Positions 24,757-32,764 of a DNA stretch of 46,352 bases are shown one piece after another. The notes beneath the pieces are model-generated. The model ran no database searches. It had not been told where the DNA came from and was given only the letters and a program-made list of their open reading frames with translations. The position numbers and the translations under genes are program-made. Source of the stretch: Planctomyces sp. (GTDB lineage: Bacteria > Planctomycetota > Planctomycetia > Planctomycetales > Planctomycetaceae); assembly GCA_005778225.1 (NCBI GenBank), contig SXPC01000105.1:1-46352 (forward strand), in the 5' to 3' direction. The stretch's first letter is position 1. Every line of letters begins with the position of its first letter.

Positions 24757-26115
24757 ATGATTTCCCCCGGCACGATTTTTCCCGGTATGGTGTTTGGCTT
24801 GGCATTTCGCAATATCTGGGCACGACCCGTGCGCACGAGTCTGGCGGTCCTCGGCATGACCGTCGCCATCTTCGCGATGGTCAGCCTGTTCTCCGTCAGC
24901 GCGGGGCTCAACCGGGTCGTCAACTCGACACTCGACCGCGTCCCCGGCCTCATAGCCATGCAACGCGGCGCACCGATTCCTCTCTTCTCGACGATCCCCT
25001 CCAGCTGGAAAGAGGAAATCGAGAAGATGCCCCATGTGACGACCGTCGTCGCTGACTGCTGGGCCAGGGTCAACATCATCAACGGCAAGACCATCATCTC
25101 GCCGCCACGTCTGCTCTGCGGCACCGACATCGCCCGACGCAATCAGCTTCGCACGACCCTCTACAAAGGTGATGTCTATGAAGGCCGCTTCCTCAGCGAG
25201 GAAGACGTCGGCAAGCCTCACATCGTCATCAGCAAATCCGTCGCAGAAGAGTTCAAAGTCAAAGTCGGCGACCCGCTCGAAGTCAACGGCCTTAAGTTCA
25301 CCATCGTCGGCCTGTATCACACCGGTTCTCTGCTGCTCGATGTCGCGCTCCTGACCGATATCGATGTCTTCCGCGCGCTGACCGGTTTCAACCCCGGGAT
25401 CGTCTCCAGTCTTTACATCGAACACGATCAGGGCAAAGAGAAAGCATCTGAACTGGCAGCCGTCATTCAGAAGCGATTTACCGACCGCGAATGGGGCATT
25501 TACAAAGCCTCGACCATTCTCACGATCGCCCAGCAAGTGACCACGACCAGCACCGAGAACCCCGTCCAGTCAGCGATGAACAATCTCGACAAAATGTTCA
25601 AAGGCAGCCCGCCCGCCTCCTCTCAACCGAAAGCCTCTGTATCGCCGCGACTCGAAATGGAAAGCCCGCTCGAAGTCAAACCCGCAGAACAATGGGCCTC
25701 GCGCATTGACAGCTTCACCGAAGACCTCGACTTGTTCCTCTTCCTCATGACCAGCATCGGCGTCTTCATCGCCGTCGTGCAGGTCATCAACACGATGCTC
25801 ATGAGCGTCACCGAGCGAGTCATCGAATTCGGGATTCTCCGCGCGAATGGCTGGTCGGTCGGCAACGTCGTCCTGCTTGTCGTTTCCGAAAGCGCCTTCC
25901 TCGGAGCCGTCGGCGGCTTCTTTGGTTCGGCCTTCGGCTGGATCGCAGTGCAAGTCATCAACCACAACTTCCCGGACCGCGTCCAACTCTACGCCGGCCC
26001 CGAACTTCTCGTTTACTCCATCACCTTCAGCATCCTCATGGGCATCCTCGGCGGCCTTTACCCCGCCTACTGGGCCGCGACTCGTTCCCCCATGGATGCG
26101 ATCCGGAGAGGATAG
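24757..26115 (+). CDS. ABC transporter permease, FtsX/MacB-LolC type
   Basis: A 452-aa permease with the MacB layout: one N-terminal membrane helix (VRTSLAVLGMTVAIFAMVSL), a periplasmic MacB_PCD domain of about 270 residues, and three C-terminal helices (LFLFLMTSIGVFIAVVQVIN, NVVLLVVSESAFLGAVGGFF, LVYSITFSILMGILGGLYPA) ending APMDAIR-like (SPMDAIRRG). The ATPase gene follows after 95 bp, so they form one transporter, probably mechanotransmitting: lipoprotein release, efflux or cell-envelope work. A Pro/Ser-rich insertion (SPPASSQPKASVSPRLEME) lies in the periplasmic part. Host gene placed between the two virion operons. Confidence 0.88.
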   Translation: MISPGTIFPGMVFGLAFRNIWARPVRTSLAVLGMTVAIFAMVSLFSVSAGLNRVVNSTLDRVPGLIAMQRGAPIPLFSTIPSSWKEEIEKMPHVTTVVADCWARVNIINGKTIISPPRLLCGTDIARRNQLRTTLYKGDVYEGRFLSEEDVGKPHIVISKSVAEEFKVKVGDPLEVNGLKFTIVGLYHTGSLLLDVALLTDIDVFRALTGFNPGIVSSLYIEHDQGKEKASELAAVIQKRFTDREWGIYKASTILTIAQQVTTTSTENPVQSAMNNLDKMFKGSPPASSQPKASVSPRLEMESPLEVKPAEQWASRIDSFTEDLDLFLFLMTSIGVFIAVVQVINTMLMSVTERVIEFGILRANGWSVGNVVLLVVSESAFLGAVGGFFGSAFGWIAVQVINHNFPDRVQLYAGPELLVYSITFSILMGILGGLYPAYWAATRSPMDAIRRG

Positions 26116-26210
26116 CAGGAGAAGAAGGATGAGCCGATAGCTTCGCCGGCCTACTCTCTCTGACTCATACTTCATCCTTCATAATTCCTCTTTTCTGCCT
26201 AAGGCCTCCC

Positions 26211-26909
26211 ATGCAAGTCCAACTCGAACACATCACCAAACGACATCGCAGCGGCGACGAGGAACTCACGGTCGTTGACGACCTGACCTGTGACATTCAG
26301 GAGGGCTCCTTCACGTTCATCATCGGGCCGTCGGGGAGCGGGAAGAGTTCGCTGTTGTATCTGATTGGCGCGCTCGACTTGCCGAGTCAGGGGCGTGTGC
26401 TGATTGATGGCGAAGATCTTTCAACATGGTCTTCGACTCGCAAGAACAAATTCCGACGCGAGGAGATCGGGTTCATCTTTCAAAGCTTCAACCTGCTGAA
26501 ACAGCTGACCGCCGTCGATAACGTCCTCGTTTCCGAGATGCCGGTGGGAGTCAGCGGTGAAGATCGACAGCGCGCCGTAGACTATCTCAAGCAGGTCGGT
26601 CTCGGGCACCGACTCGGACACTATCCCAGCCAACTCTCCGGCGGCGAGCAGCAGCGTGTCGCAATCGCGCGGGCTTTGCTGAAAGAGCCATCTCTCGTCC
26701 TCGCAGATGAGCCGACGGGTGAGCTCGATTCGAAGACTGGCGCCATTGTCATGGGCTATCTGCGTGACCTTCAAAAGCAAAAGCAGACAACAGTCATCAT
26801 CGTCACCCACGACCACAGCCACCTGCGCCCAGGTGATCACATCATCGAACTGCATGACGGGAAGATTGTGAAACAGTATGTGAAGGACGCGACGCCAACT
26901 CACGTGTAG
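26211..26909 (+). CDS. ABC transporter ATP-binding protein, LolD/MacB type
   Basis: A 232-aa ATPase with Walker [11 protein letters not shown]-loop IFQSFNLL, signature [15 protein letters not shown], Walker B LVLADEP, D-loop GELDS and H-loop VTHDHSHL. It energises the permease encoded just upstream. The stop TAG (26907-26909) is the first part of a hairpin repeat, and the convergent crotonase gene ends in the same repeat on the other strand. Confidence 0.95.
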   Translation: MQVQLEHITKRHRSGDEELTVVDDLTCDIQEGSFTFIIGPSGSGKSSLLYLIGALDLPSQGRVLIDGEDLSTWSSTRKNKFRREEIGFIFQSFNLLKQLTAVDNVLVSEMPVGVSGEDRQRAVDYLKQVGLGHRLGHYPSQLSGGEQQRVAIARALLKEPSLVLADEPTGELDSKTGAIVMGYLRDLQKQKQTTVIIVTHDHSHLRPGDHIIELHDGKIVKQYVKDATPTHV

Positions 26910-27033
26910 GGTCCGCTGTGCGGACCGTTAATTCGCTTTCATTGCAAGTTGAGATTCGAGTTCCTACTGTTCGCGATGTTGGATGTCCAATTGTCATTGC
27001 GAGTCCATTACGGTCCGCACAGCGGACCCTACA
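26905..27033. terminator. Inverted pair of hairpin repeats carrying both convergent stop codons
   Basis: 'gtgtagggtccgctgtgcgg' plus accgt (26905-26929) and its inverted copy (27010-27033) enclose about 80 bp. The TAG in each copy is the stop codon of the neighbouring gene: ABC ATPase on plus, crotonase on minus. Each copy is a hairpin on its own, and the two copies can also pair with each other, so it probably acts as a bidirectional terminator or RNA 3' end stabiliser. Confidence 0.65.
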
Positions 27034-27823
27034 CCCACTCCGCCGGGCGTTTCTCGACGAAGGCAGCCAGTCCATCTTTTGCCTGCCCCTGGCTGAAGCA
27101 CTCTGCGAAGGTGCGGGCCTCTGCTTCGAAACATTTCGCATCAATGCCACTCATCGTGCGAAAAAGCTGCTTCAATTGCCGCTGCGAAGATGGCGAAGGC
27201 TTGCGGAGTTGAGACAACAGCGTCGTCACAATCTCACCCAGCGTTCCTTCAGCTGCGACCTGATTGACAAGGCCGATGCGCAGTGCATCACTGGCAGAGA
27301 GCAGCTGACCCGTCATCGTCAACCACTTCGCGTTTGCTTCGCCCAACAGGTGACGGGCACGCACAGTGCCACCCCAGCCGGGAACGATGCCCAGCGTTGC
27401 TTCCGGCAGGCCGATGACTGCTTGCTCATCCATGATTCGCAGGTCGCAAGCCAGCGCCAATTCACAACCACCCCCCGCACAAGCTCCATTAATCGCCGCG
27501 ATGGTGACGAACGGCAGGTCGTCGATGAGTTGCATCAGCGACTGACCTTCTCGCGCGATCTCGTAAGCAGACGTCTCATCGAGTTCCGCTAACTCGGAGA
27601 TCTCGGCCCCTGCAATGAAAGTTCGCCCGCGTCCTTCGAAGACCGCAACGCGAATGCTTTCATCGTTTGAGACTTCTTCCAGTAAGGACCGTAATTGCAG
27701 GCGCGTCCGCTGGCTGAGCGTCTGAATCCCCTTGGGGCCTTCAAAGACAATTCTCGCGATGCCGTTGTCGCGAGCGAGCGTGACGGTGGTCGGTTCACGG
27801 AATTGTCGCATGGGAATCATCAT
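27029..27823 (-). CDS. Enoyl-CoA hydratase/isomerase family protein
   Basis: A 264-aa crotonase. The oxyanion-hole segments are FIAGAEISEL and NGACAGGGCELALACDLRIM. The two catalytic glutamates of true hydratases are present (Glu in GGGCELA and Glu in GLPEATLGIVPGWGG), so hydration of enoyl-CoA in fatty-acid or related catabolism is likely. The start at 27823 (MMIPMRQF) has no strong ribosome-binding site; later ATGs at 27820 or 27811 are possible. It is followed convergently by the ABC ATPase. Confidence 0.9.
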   Translation of the reverse strand: MMIPMRQFREPTTVTLARDNGIARIVFEGPKGIQTLSQRTRLQLRSLLEEVSNDESIRVAVFEGRGRTFIAGAEISELAELDETSAYEIAREGQSLMQLIDDLPFVTIAAINGACAGGGCELALACDLRIMDEQAVIGLPEATLGIVPGWGGTVRARHLLGEANAKWLTMTGQLLSASDALRIGLVNQVAAEGTLGEIVTTLLSQLRKPSPSSQRQLKQLFRTMSGIDAKCFEAEARTFAECFSQGQAKDGLAAFVEKRPAEWV

Positions 27824-27854
27824 TTAATAGAAGTGTTGTTGAAGTCTGAGTCTC

Positions 27855-27983
27855 AGGCCTGAAGGGCCGTTTTCAACCAGCCCAGGGTGAAATCCTGGGT
27901 GAGAGGGCAATCAAACGTCACCACCCTGAAGCCGTATCCCCAGGGTTTCACCCTGGGCTGGTAGAAGTCGTCCCTTCAGGACG
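27855..27983. repeat. Nested inverted repeat between crotonase and mutarotase-like genes
   Basis: 'aaccagcccagggtgaaatc' (27875) faces 'gggtttcaccctgggctggt' (27943-27962), with an outer 'cctgaaggg'/'cccttcagg' pair. It would form a long stem in RNA of either strand. It lies downstream of the mutarotase-like gene, so a terminator is likely. Confidence 0.6.
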
Positions 27984-28036
27984 AAGAACGCGAGGGCGTC
28001 CCCCGAGAGGCTCTTCGTGGTGAAACGCTCTTCGAT

Positions 28037-28999
28037 TTACACGACCACTTTCTGCACTTCGAGCTCGATGTACAGATCTTTTGATTGACCTGGTTCCAAG
28101 ACCTGCCAGCCAGTTTCTTTGGGAGGCAACTTCATGTTGATGGCGTTTGACATGCAGGTGTAGGGTTCCATGCAGATGCAATTGCGACCTTCGGGGGTGA
28201 ACATGACCTGGAACTCGAATTCCTGGCTGTAGCGCTGGACCATTTCGATGCCCGCTTTCTCGTCGACGAGCCGGGTCTCATACAGCTGGCCGGCCGGTGG
28301 CGGCGTCATGGAGAAGAGATCGTCGAGCTTGAGGGTATCGAAGTATTCGCCTTCGACGAGACGGTCGATCAATTCTGTGTGGGACGATTCGCCGGTCGGG
28401 ATCTCGTTGACGTGAACATACTGCTTGGCGACCGGAAGCTGGACCAGGCAATTGTTTGACGCAGAAAAATCGGTGAGAGGGACTTTGAAATACGCATGTG
28501 TCCCAAGACCCCAGGGAAGCGGCTTCTTGTCAGGATTTTCGATGTGGAACTTCGAGATTAATTTGTGATGCGTGACTTCATAGGTCAGACGAATCAGGCA
28601 GTCCGCAGGCCAGTTCTTCAACTGATCTGGTGCATCAGCCGACAGCTGAAACTCAGCCGTCAGAGACGATTGAGTCTTCTCAATCACACGCCACGGCGTA
28701 TCGAAACAGAACCCGTGCATCCCATGTTTCCGCCCTGGCTGGATTGGCAGCGTGTAGTCCTTGCCCTCCCAGGAATATTTGCCGTCTTCGATCCGGTTGG
28801 GAAACGGAAAGAGAATCGGAATCCCTGAACGGGTCGATCGCGTCTGCCCGGAGAGAAACCCGTCTTCAGCATCAACGACGTCGACCAGATCGCCACCAAA
28901 GACCGTGCTGAACTCAATGCAGTTCATGCCACGCGTCGGGACGATCGAAGCAGAAGTCCCGGTGGATGGGCAGGCGATAGTGATAGTTTCGTGGTGCAT
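28037..28999 (-). CDS. Aldose 1-epimerase (galactose mutarotase-like)
   Basis: A 320-aa beta-sandwich of the galactose mutarotase-like superfamily. Recognisable segments are GIPILFPFPNRIEDGKYSW, KHGMHGFCFDTPW with the substrate-binding His, LGTHAYFKVP with the catalytic-type His, and VMFTPEGRNCICMEPYTCM with the catalytic Glu. It should interconvert alpha and beta anomers of a hexose or hexose phosphate in the cytoplasm. Single gene; downstream crotonase is on the same strand, 213 bp away. Confidence 0.85.
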   Translation of the reverse strand: MHHETITIACPSTGTSASIVPTRGMNCIEFSTVFGGDLVDVVDAEDGFLSGQTRSTRSGIPILFPFPNRIEDGKYSWEGKDYTLPIQPGRKHGMHGFCFDTPWRVIEKTQSSLTAEFQLSADAPDQLKNWPADCLIRLTYEVTHHKLISKFHIENPDKKPLPWGLGTHAYFKVPLTDFSASNNCLVQLPVAKQYVHVNEIPTGESSHTELIDRLVEGEYFDTLKLDDLFSMTPPPAGQLYETRLVDEKAGIEMVQRYSQEFEFQVMFTPEGRNCICMEPYTCMSNAINMKLPPKETGWQVLEPGQSKDLYIELEVQKVVV

Positions 29000-29019
29000 G
29001 TTGCGTTACCTAAAGAAAA

Positions 29020-29059
29020 CCAACCACGGATGAACACAGATAGACACGGATAAAGAAGA
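29020..29059. repeat. 'CCACGGATGAACAC' dispersed repeat
   Basis: 'accacggatgaacacagata' plus gacacggataaag, upstream of the mutarotase-like gene. An inverted relative lies at 29436-29474; the pair flanks the GxxExxY gene. Confidence 0.6.
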
Positions 29060-29422
29060 TTAGAGGACGATCCGTTTCCATTCGAGTTTGGAATGTTTGA
29101 AATTCAAAATCAGGCCGAGCTTCATTTTTGTAATGCGTAGATAATTCAAGACCTGAGCGACTTCGTGATTCGTAATGGAGTCAATGGTTTTGACATCCAC
29201 AATGATCTGATCAAAAACAATCAGGTCTGGAATGTAACGACCAACTTGTTGGCCTTTGTAATAGACATCAAAGCCAATCTGTTGCCGGAATGGAATGTCT
29301 CGCAGGCTGAATTCTACAACTAAAGAATTCTCGTAGGGCTTCTCAATCAGACCACAGCCCAGTGTATTCAAAACCTCAAAGGCACAACTCAGAATCGCTT
29401 CCGACTCGTTCTGAAGAATCAT
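29060..29422 (-). CDS. GxxExxY protein
   Basis: A 120-aa GxxExxY protein: GCGLIEKPYENSLVVEF carries the name motif, and YIPDLIVFDQIIVDVKTID resembles the PD-(D/E)XK nuclease core (D...D/E-x-K). Function unknown; members are often repeated in planctomycete genomes. It lies between two CCACGGAT repeats in inverted orientation, as if inserted as a unit. Its codon use and A/T content are higher than neighbours (for example AAATTCAAAATCAG), which suggests transfer. Confidence 0.88.
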   Translation of the reverse strand: MILQNESEAILSCAFEVLNTLGCGLIEKPYENSLVVEFSLRDIPFRQQIGFDVYYKGQQVGRYIPDLIVFDQIIVDVKTIDSITNHEVAQVLNYLRITKMKLGLILNFKHSKLEWKRIVL

Positions 29423-29477
29423 TTAAAGATCCCTGCTTTATCCGTGTTTCTTCGTGTTCATCCGTGGTTGAATCTTC

Positions 29478-30044
29478 TTAGTTCCACTCGACGTGTTCGC
29501 GCGGGATCTCGAAGGTGGTGTGGGATTTGGCGAAGTTGGACAGGAGCATGTCGTAGAGGGCGTAGGGGTCGTGGTTGAAGAGGTGGTCGGCACAGGCGCG
29601 GTGGATGTACCAGTCGCCGCGTTCGATTTCACCTTCGAGCTGTTCAGCGCCCCAGCCGGCGTAGCCTGAGAAGATGCGGTAGCGGCGTGGGCTCTTGGGC
29701 TGGCAGGCCTGTTGGACGATGTCTTCGAACATCTCAGCGCTGTTGGCGATGACGACGCCGGGGATGAGAGTGTGGGGAGCGAGTTCGGGGGTCGTCTTGT
29801 TGTGGAGCATGCAGAGGGCTGTCGGTTCGACAGGGCCGCCAACGTAGATGAGGTCGCTGGTGGCGGGGAGCTGGAAGTGTTCAGCCAGCGCGTGAGCAAC
29901 GGAGACGTTGGAAGGGCGGTTGATCACAAGTCCCATGGCGGAGGTGTCGTCATGTTCGAGCACGAGGATGACTGTTTTGAAGAAATTGGGATCGCGCAGA
30001 AACTTGCCAGCGAGCAGGACTTTGCCCTTGAGCGACTCGGTCAT
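29478..30044 (-). CDS. YqgE/AlgH family protein
   Basis: A 188-aa cytoplasmic protein: LKGKVLLAGKFLRDPNFFKT at the start, VILVLEHDDTSAMGLVINRP, then YVGGPVEPTALCMLHN and the SGYAGWGAEQLEGEI signature. Function is not settled, AlgH being linked to regulation in Pseudomonas. Although on the minus strand, its plus strand is very G-rich (30 G to 7 C in 29761-29820). Confidence 0.92.
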   Translation of the reverse strand: MTESLKGKVLLAGKFLRDPNFFKTVILVLEHDDTSAMGLVINRPSNVSVAHALAEHFQLPATSDLIYVGGPVEPTALCMLHNKTTPELAPHTLIPGVVIANSAEMFEDIVQQACQPKSPRRYRIFSGYAGWGAEQLEGEIERGDWYIHRACADHLFNHDPYALYDMLLSNFAKSHTTFEIPREHVEWN

Positions 30045-30186
30045 GGGAGGCTTTCAACGCTACGTCAGACGCAGCAGAAGGGGAGGGTGTGGATGGTTTT
30101 GGGGGAAGGGGAGAGTATAGCGGACCAGACAGGCAGGAGGAAGAGGCGCTGGGCGTTAGGTAAATCTGGAGAAGTGCGTGTGGCAT
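30045..30186. other. Spacer between YqgE and right leader
   Basis: G-rich, with 'gaggcgctgggcgttaggta' (30144-30163), an inverted relative of the GCCTAACGCCCAGCGCC repeat. No gene recognised. Confidence 0.4.
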
Positions 30187-30410
30187 CGCCTTGGGAGTGG
30201 AAATGGAGCGTGATCGGACATTCGGCACGGTTGACACAACCGTGGCACACGGGGTGGGGGTGTTGGTTTATCGAAAACTTGATTTTCAGACTGAGTGTCT
30301 TAGAAGTCGCGGGAGAACGTAGACAGTGGGAAATGCCGGGGGATTGTGAGGTGAGGGTTATTAGACAGGGCTCAGAGATGGGCAAATTGCGCAACGGTTT
30401 CAGGTAGGGT
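30187..30410 (+). repeat. 224-bp conserved leader, right copy
   Basis: Near-identical to the complement of 24301-24524, and ends 44 nt before the DUF1353 start. The TTGCGCAA palindrome is at 30387-30394. Similarity fades within the 44 nt before ATG although distance to the start is preserved, so the repeat brings the regulatory part but not the ribosome-binding site. Confidence 0.85.
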
Positions 30411-30454
30411 GAGAGGACCAGCTTTTACTCATCACCCAGGAAAGGTTGTCGAAA

Positions 30455-31045
30455 ATGTCATCGGTATCGAAGCATGCGTCGCGTCATGTGCAGGCGATTT
30501 GTTATCGCACTTATCCCGGAGGACTGTTGGAGGTGACCCGGCCGGTCAAGGTCGAGAATGAGTTTGGGTGGGAAGTCCGAGTGCCAGCCCGGTTTCTGAC
30601 GGATGGGGCATCGATTCCGCGGCTGATGTGGCCGATTGTCGGGCATCCGTTTCAAGGGGACTTTCTGCAGGCAGCGGTGGTGCATGACTTGTTGTGTCAT
30701 CATGCGTGGCTGCTGGGATCTTATCAGCATCGCGTGATGGCGGATGCATATTTCTTCTGGCTTTTGTCGGAGTTGAAGGTTTCCTGGTGGAAGCGGACGG
30801 CGATGTACCTGGCGGTGCGGCTGTGGGGGCGATGGTGTTATCGGCCCAAGAATATTGATCACTTTGTAGAAGTCACTAAACACGCGACGGAGATGGCTCA
30901 GATCATGACAGAGAAAAAAGCAGGAGTTTGCGATGCGACGATTCCAATGGTGTGTGATGACGATGATGACTTTGGGGCTGGGCTGCTCGATGAGCCTGAT
31001 GAGCCATCGGGCTCAGGCGCAGCCGTTGCGAGTGAGCACGCTTGA
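30455..31045 (+). CDS. DUF1353 phage-associated protein
   Basis: A 196-aa protein, first of the rightward operon. The DUF1353 core is FLTDGASIPRLMWPIVGHPF then AAVVHDLLCHHAWLLG and YFFWLLSELKVSWWKRTAMY. This domain is common in phages next to tail or lysis genes; its function is unknown. A Cys-His-rich VHDLLCHH segment suggests metal binding. A long acidic C-terminal tail (MVCDDDDDFGAGLLDEPDEPSG) overlaps the next gene by 113 nt. ATG 30455 is preferred over TTG 30446; AGGAAAGG lies upstream. Confidence 0.75.
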   Translation: MSSVSKHASRHVQAICYRTYPGGLLEVTRPVKVENEFGWEVRVPARFLTDGASIPRLMWPIVGHPFQGDFLQAAVVHDLLCHHAWLLGSYQHRVMADAYFFWLLSELKVSWWKRTAMYLAVRLWGRWCYRPKNIDHFVEVTKHATEMAQIMTEKKAGVCDATIPMVCDDDDDFGAGLLDEPDEPSGSGAAVASEHA

Positions 31046-31850
31046 GCAGAGCTGCTCGGGGAACTCCTGTCAGTACATTCGAGGGCAGGGAGTTTGTGCG
31101 CCGATCTTTCAGCATGGGCGGGATGTGTATTGTCTGACAGTCGCGCATGTTTTGACCGGGGCCCAGCAGATCAGTGTGGATGGTCATGCAGCGCAGGTAG
31201 TGCATGCGGATATCCAGCAGGAGATTGCGCTGCTGAAGTTTCAGTCGGATCAGCGGGTGCCAGTTGTGCCGACGAAGTTGAGGCAGACGGCTTCGCCACG
31301 GAGCGGGTGCTTGTGGACGTTTGATGGGAATCAGACGGTTCGCAAGTGTGGGCCTGTGCAAGGGGATGTCATTGGGCTGAATGTGGTGCCGGGGCAGTCG
31401 GGGTCGCCGATTCTCAATGAGCAGGGGGAGCTGATCGGGCTGGTGCATATGAGCAACGGGAAGTTTATTCCCTGGTCTCGGTATGAAGCGATGCTGGATC
31501 GACTGGGGTGTCTTCCGAAGTCGTCCATTAACCATGCCGACAATGGGGATGTTCACTCCGTGCCGGCTTCGGCATCTGGTCTGCTTGAAGAGCGACTGGT
31601 GAAGGTCGAGAGATTTCAGGCGGAGTTGCTGGTGACGATCAGGTCGATGCCGGCGACGGTGGATGTCTCGCGGGTCGATGAGCTGGAGAAGACGCTTCTG
31701 GCGTTGACGCGTGAGCTGGAGGAGTTGCGGCCGCTCAAGCAGAGGCATCTGCAGTTGTTTGACAACGCGGGGGCGATGACGGCGGATGTGGTGTTGTCAC
31801 CGGGGGATCCGATCAAGATTCAGTCGAAGGTGCGGGTGAATAGGGAGTGA
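30933..31850 (+). CDS. Exported trypsin-like serine protease
   Basis: A 305-aa protein with a signal peptide (MRRFQWCVMTMMTLGLGCSM, cleavage near AQAQ at 30). Residues 50-190 are a chymotrypsin-fold protease: His72 in LTVAHVLTG, Ser156 in PGQSGSPIL, and the segment DIQQEIALLKF where the usual Asp of the triad is replaced by Glu97 (or supplied by Asp93). Residues 215-270 are coiled coil, then a short acidic end. AGGAG at 30920 supports ATG 30933 although it overlaps DUF1353 by 113 nt. Placed in a virion operon it might process a structural protein or open the cell envelope. Confidence 0.75.
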   Translation: MRRFQWCVMTMMTLGLGCSMSLMSHRAQAQPLRVSTLEQSCSGNSCQYIRGQGVCAPIFQHGRDVYCLTVAHVLTGAQQISVDGHAAQVVHADIQQEIALLKFQSDQRVPVVPTKLRQTASPRSGCLWTFDGNQTVRKCGPVQGDVIGLNVVPGQSGSPILNEQGELIGLVHMSNGKFIPWSRYEAMLDRLGCLPKSSINHADNGDVHSVPASASGLLEERLVKVERFQAELLVTIRSMPATVDVSRVDELEKTLLALTRELEELRPLKQRHLQLFDNAGAMTADVVLSPGDPIKIQSKVRVNRE

Positions 31851-32203
31851 TCCCCGAGGGATGAAGCGGAGTGGGCCTGGATCAACCGCTTGACTAAGTT
31901 GGGAGGGCGAGGCTCCGTCCGAGCCGCTGTCCAGCGTTGCCACCGGAGATCGGTTAATCGACATCCAACAGTATGCAAGTTTCTGGAGATGTCGGTGCCA
32001 TCGTAGCTCGGTGCACAGCTGGAGTTTCGCAACGCATCGTAGCGGCTCGGACGGAGCCTCGCCCTCCCGGTGGCGCGTTGATCAGTGGAGAGATCATGAG
32101 AAGTGATCATGCGGGCTCAGGGCCTGCGGAGTTGATTTTTGATGTTCCGACCGTGGTGGTCGGGGAGTCGAGTTTTTGTGTTCCTTGCAAGGAGAACGAG
32201 CGT
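31851..32203. repeat. Spacer with inverted GGCGAGGCTCCGTCCGAGCC repeats
   Basis: 'gggagggcgaggctccgtcc' plus gagccgctgt (31901-31930) faces its complement at 32041-32068, enclosing about 100 bp; a third copy lies at 20934-20977. A possible upstream ATG for the next gene lies at 32096 but has a weaker site. No separate gene is supported. Confidence 0.6.
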
Positions 32204-32407
32204 ATGGCGGATCCTATTGATCTTCCTCCCAATGTCCAGACGAACCTTTTGACGGCGGCTGTCAACGCGCATCAATCCGCGATGACAGTGGCTGAACAGG
32301 GGTTTGTGACGGCCAACAACATTTTGAACAAGGCTGCTGTCCGCAACTTTGACGAATTGGGGACGTCCGAGAGCAAAGCGATCGAGACCGTTTCCAAAAC
32401 TGCGTAG
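32204..32407 (+). CDS. Small unknown virion-operon protein
   Basis: A 67-aa protein read from MADPIDLPPNVQTNLLTAAV; AAGGAG lies 9 nt before the ATG, better than the upstream ATG 32096. The core LLTAAVNAHQSAMTVAEQGF resembles the AVNAxQxA stretch of RebB (R-body) proteins, but the match is short and I would not name it so. Mostly helical. A strong terminator follows 24 nt after the stop. Confidence 0.55.
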   Translation: MADPIDLPPNVQTNLLTAAVNAHQSAMTVAEQGFVTANNILNKAAVRNFDELGTSESKAIETVSKTA

Positions 32408-32430
32408 GCAGACAGGCGATGACGGCAGCG

Positions 32431-32470
32431 ACCGGCCACGGGGGAGTTTTCTCCCGTGGCCGGGGTTTTG
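32431..32470 (+). terminator. Rho-independent terminator
   Basis: Stem 'ccggccacgggggag' pairing with 'ctcccgtggccgg' around a TTTT loop, followed by GGTTTTG. It divides the rightward operon into two parts: DUF1353, protease and small gene before it, and four genes after it. Confidence 0.75.
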
Positions 32471-32473
32471 ATT

Positions 32474-32557
32474 AGTCATGAGTCGCGAGTCATGAGTCAT
32501 GAGGGAAGAAGCGGAGGATTTCCACCTCATGACTCATGACTAATGACTCACGACTTA
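32474..32557. repeat. Inverted heptamer arrays
   Basis: 'gtcatgagtcgcgagtcatg' plus agtcatgag (32475-32503) and 'ctcatgactcatgactaatg' plus actcacgact (32525-32554) around a 20-nt loop. Same family as in the leftward operon, so the two operons share spacer elements as well as a leader. Confidence 0.7.
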
Positions 32558-32575
32558 ACGAAGGAGATTAGCGAG

Positions 32576-32764
32576 ATGGATGCGACGGCATTGTTGGAGT
32601 TGATCAGTTTACAGCAGCAGCAGGTGAAGGCGTTTGTGGAGTTGAATGCGCGGCTGGTGGATCTGTTTGTGGAAGGGTTCAGCGATGGAGACTACGCCAG
32701 GTACGACAAACTCCTCCGGGAGCGGAACACCGATTCGGCAGAAGATCGCGGATCGCACGATTGA
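32576..32764 (+). CDS. Small coiled-coil-like protein
   Basis: A 62-aa protein, MDATALLELISLQQQQVKAF with LNARLVDLFVEGFSDGDYAR, wholly helical. AAGGAG lies 9 nt before ATG 32576. No family recognised. It overlaps the next gene by 80 nt, so the two are probably coupled and may interact. Confidence 0.5.
   Translation: MDATALLELISLQQQQVKAFVELNARLVDLFVEGFSDGDYARYDKLLRERNTDSAEDRGSHD

Noticed and set aside
24757..30044. oriC with DnaA boxes in the block between the operons
   Set aside because: Skew changes here, but I found no cluster of TTATNCACA-type boxes and no dnaA or dnaN gene; not called as a feature.
24301..30410. The inverted leaders as an invertible switch for virion expression
   Set aside because: Recombination between them would flip only the host genes in between; each operon would keep its own leader, so no expression switch follows.
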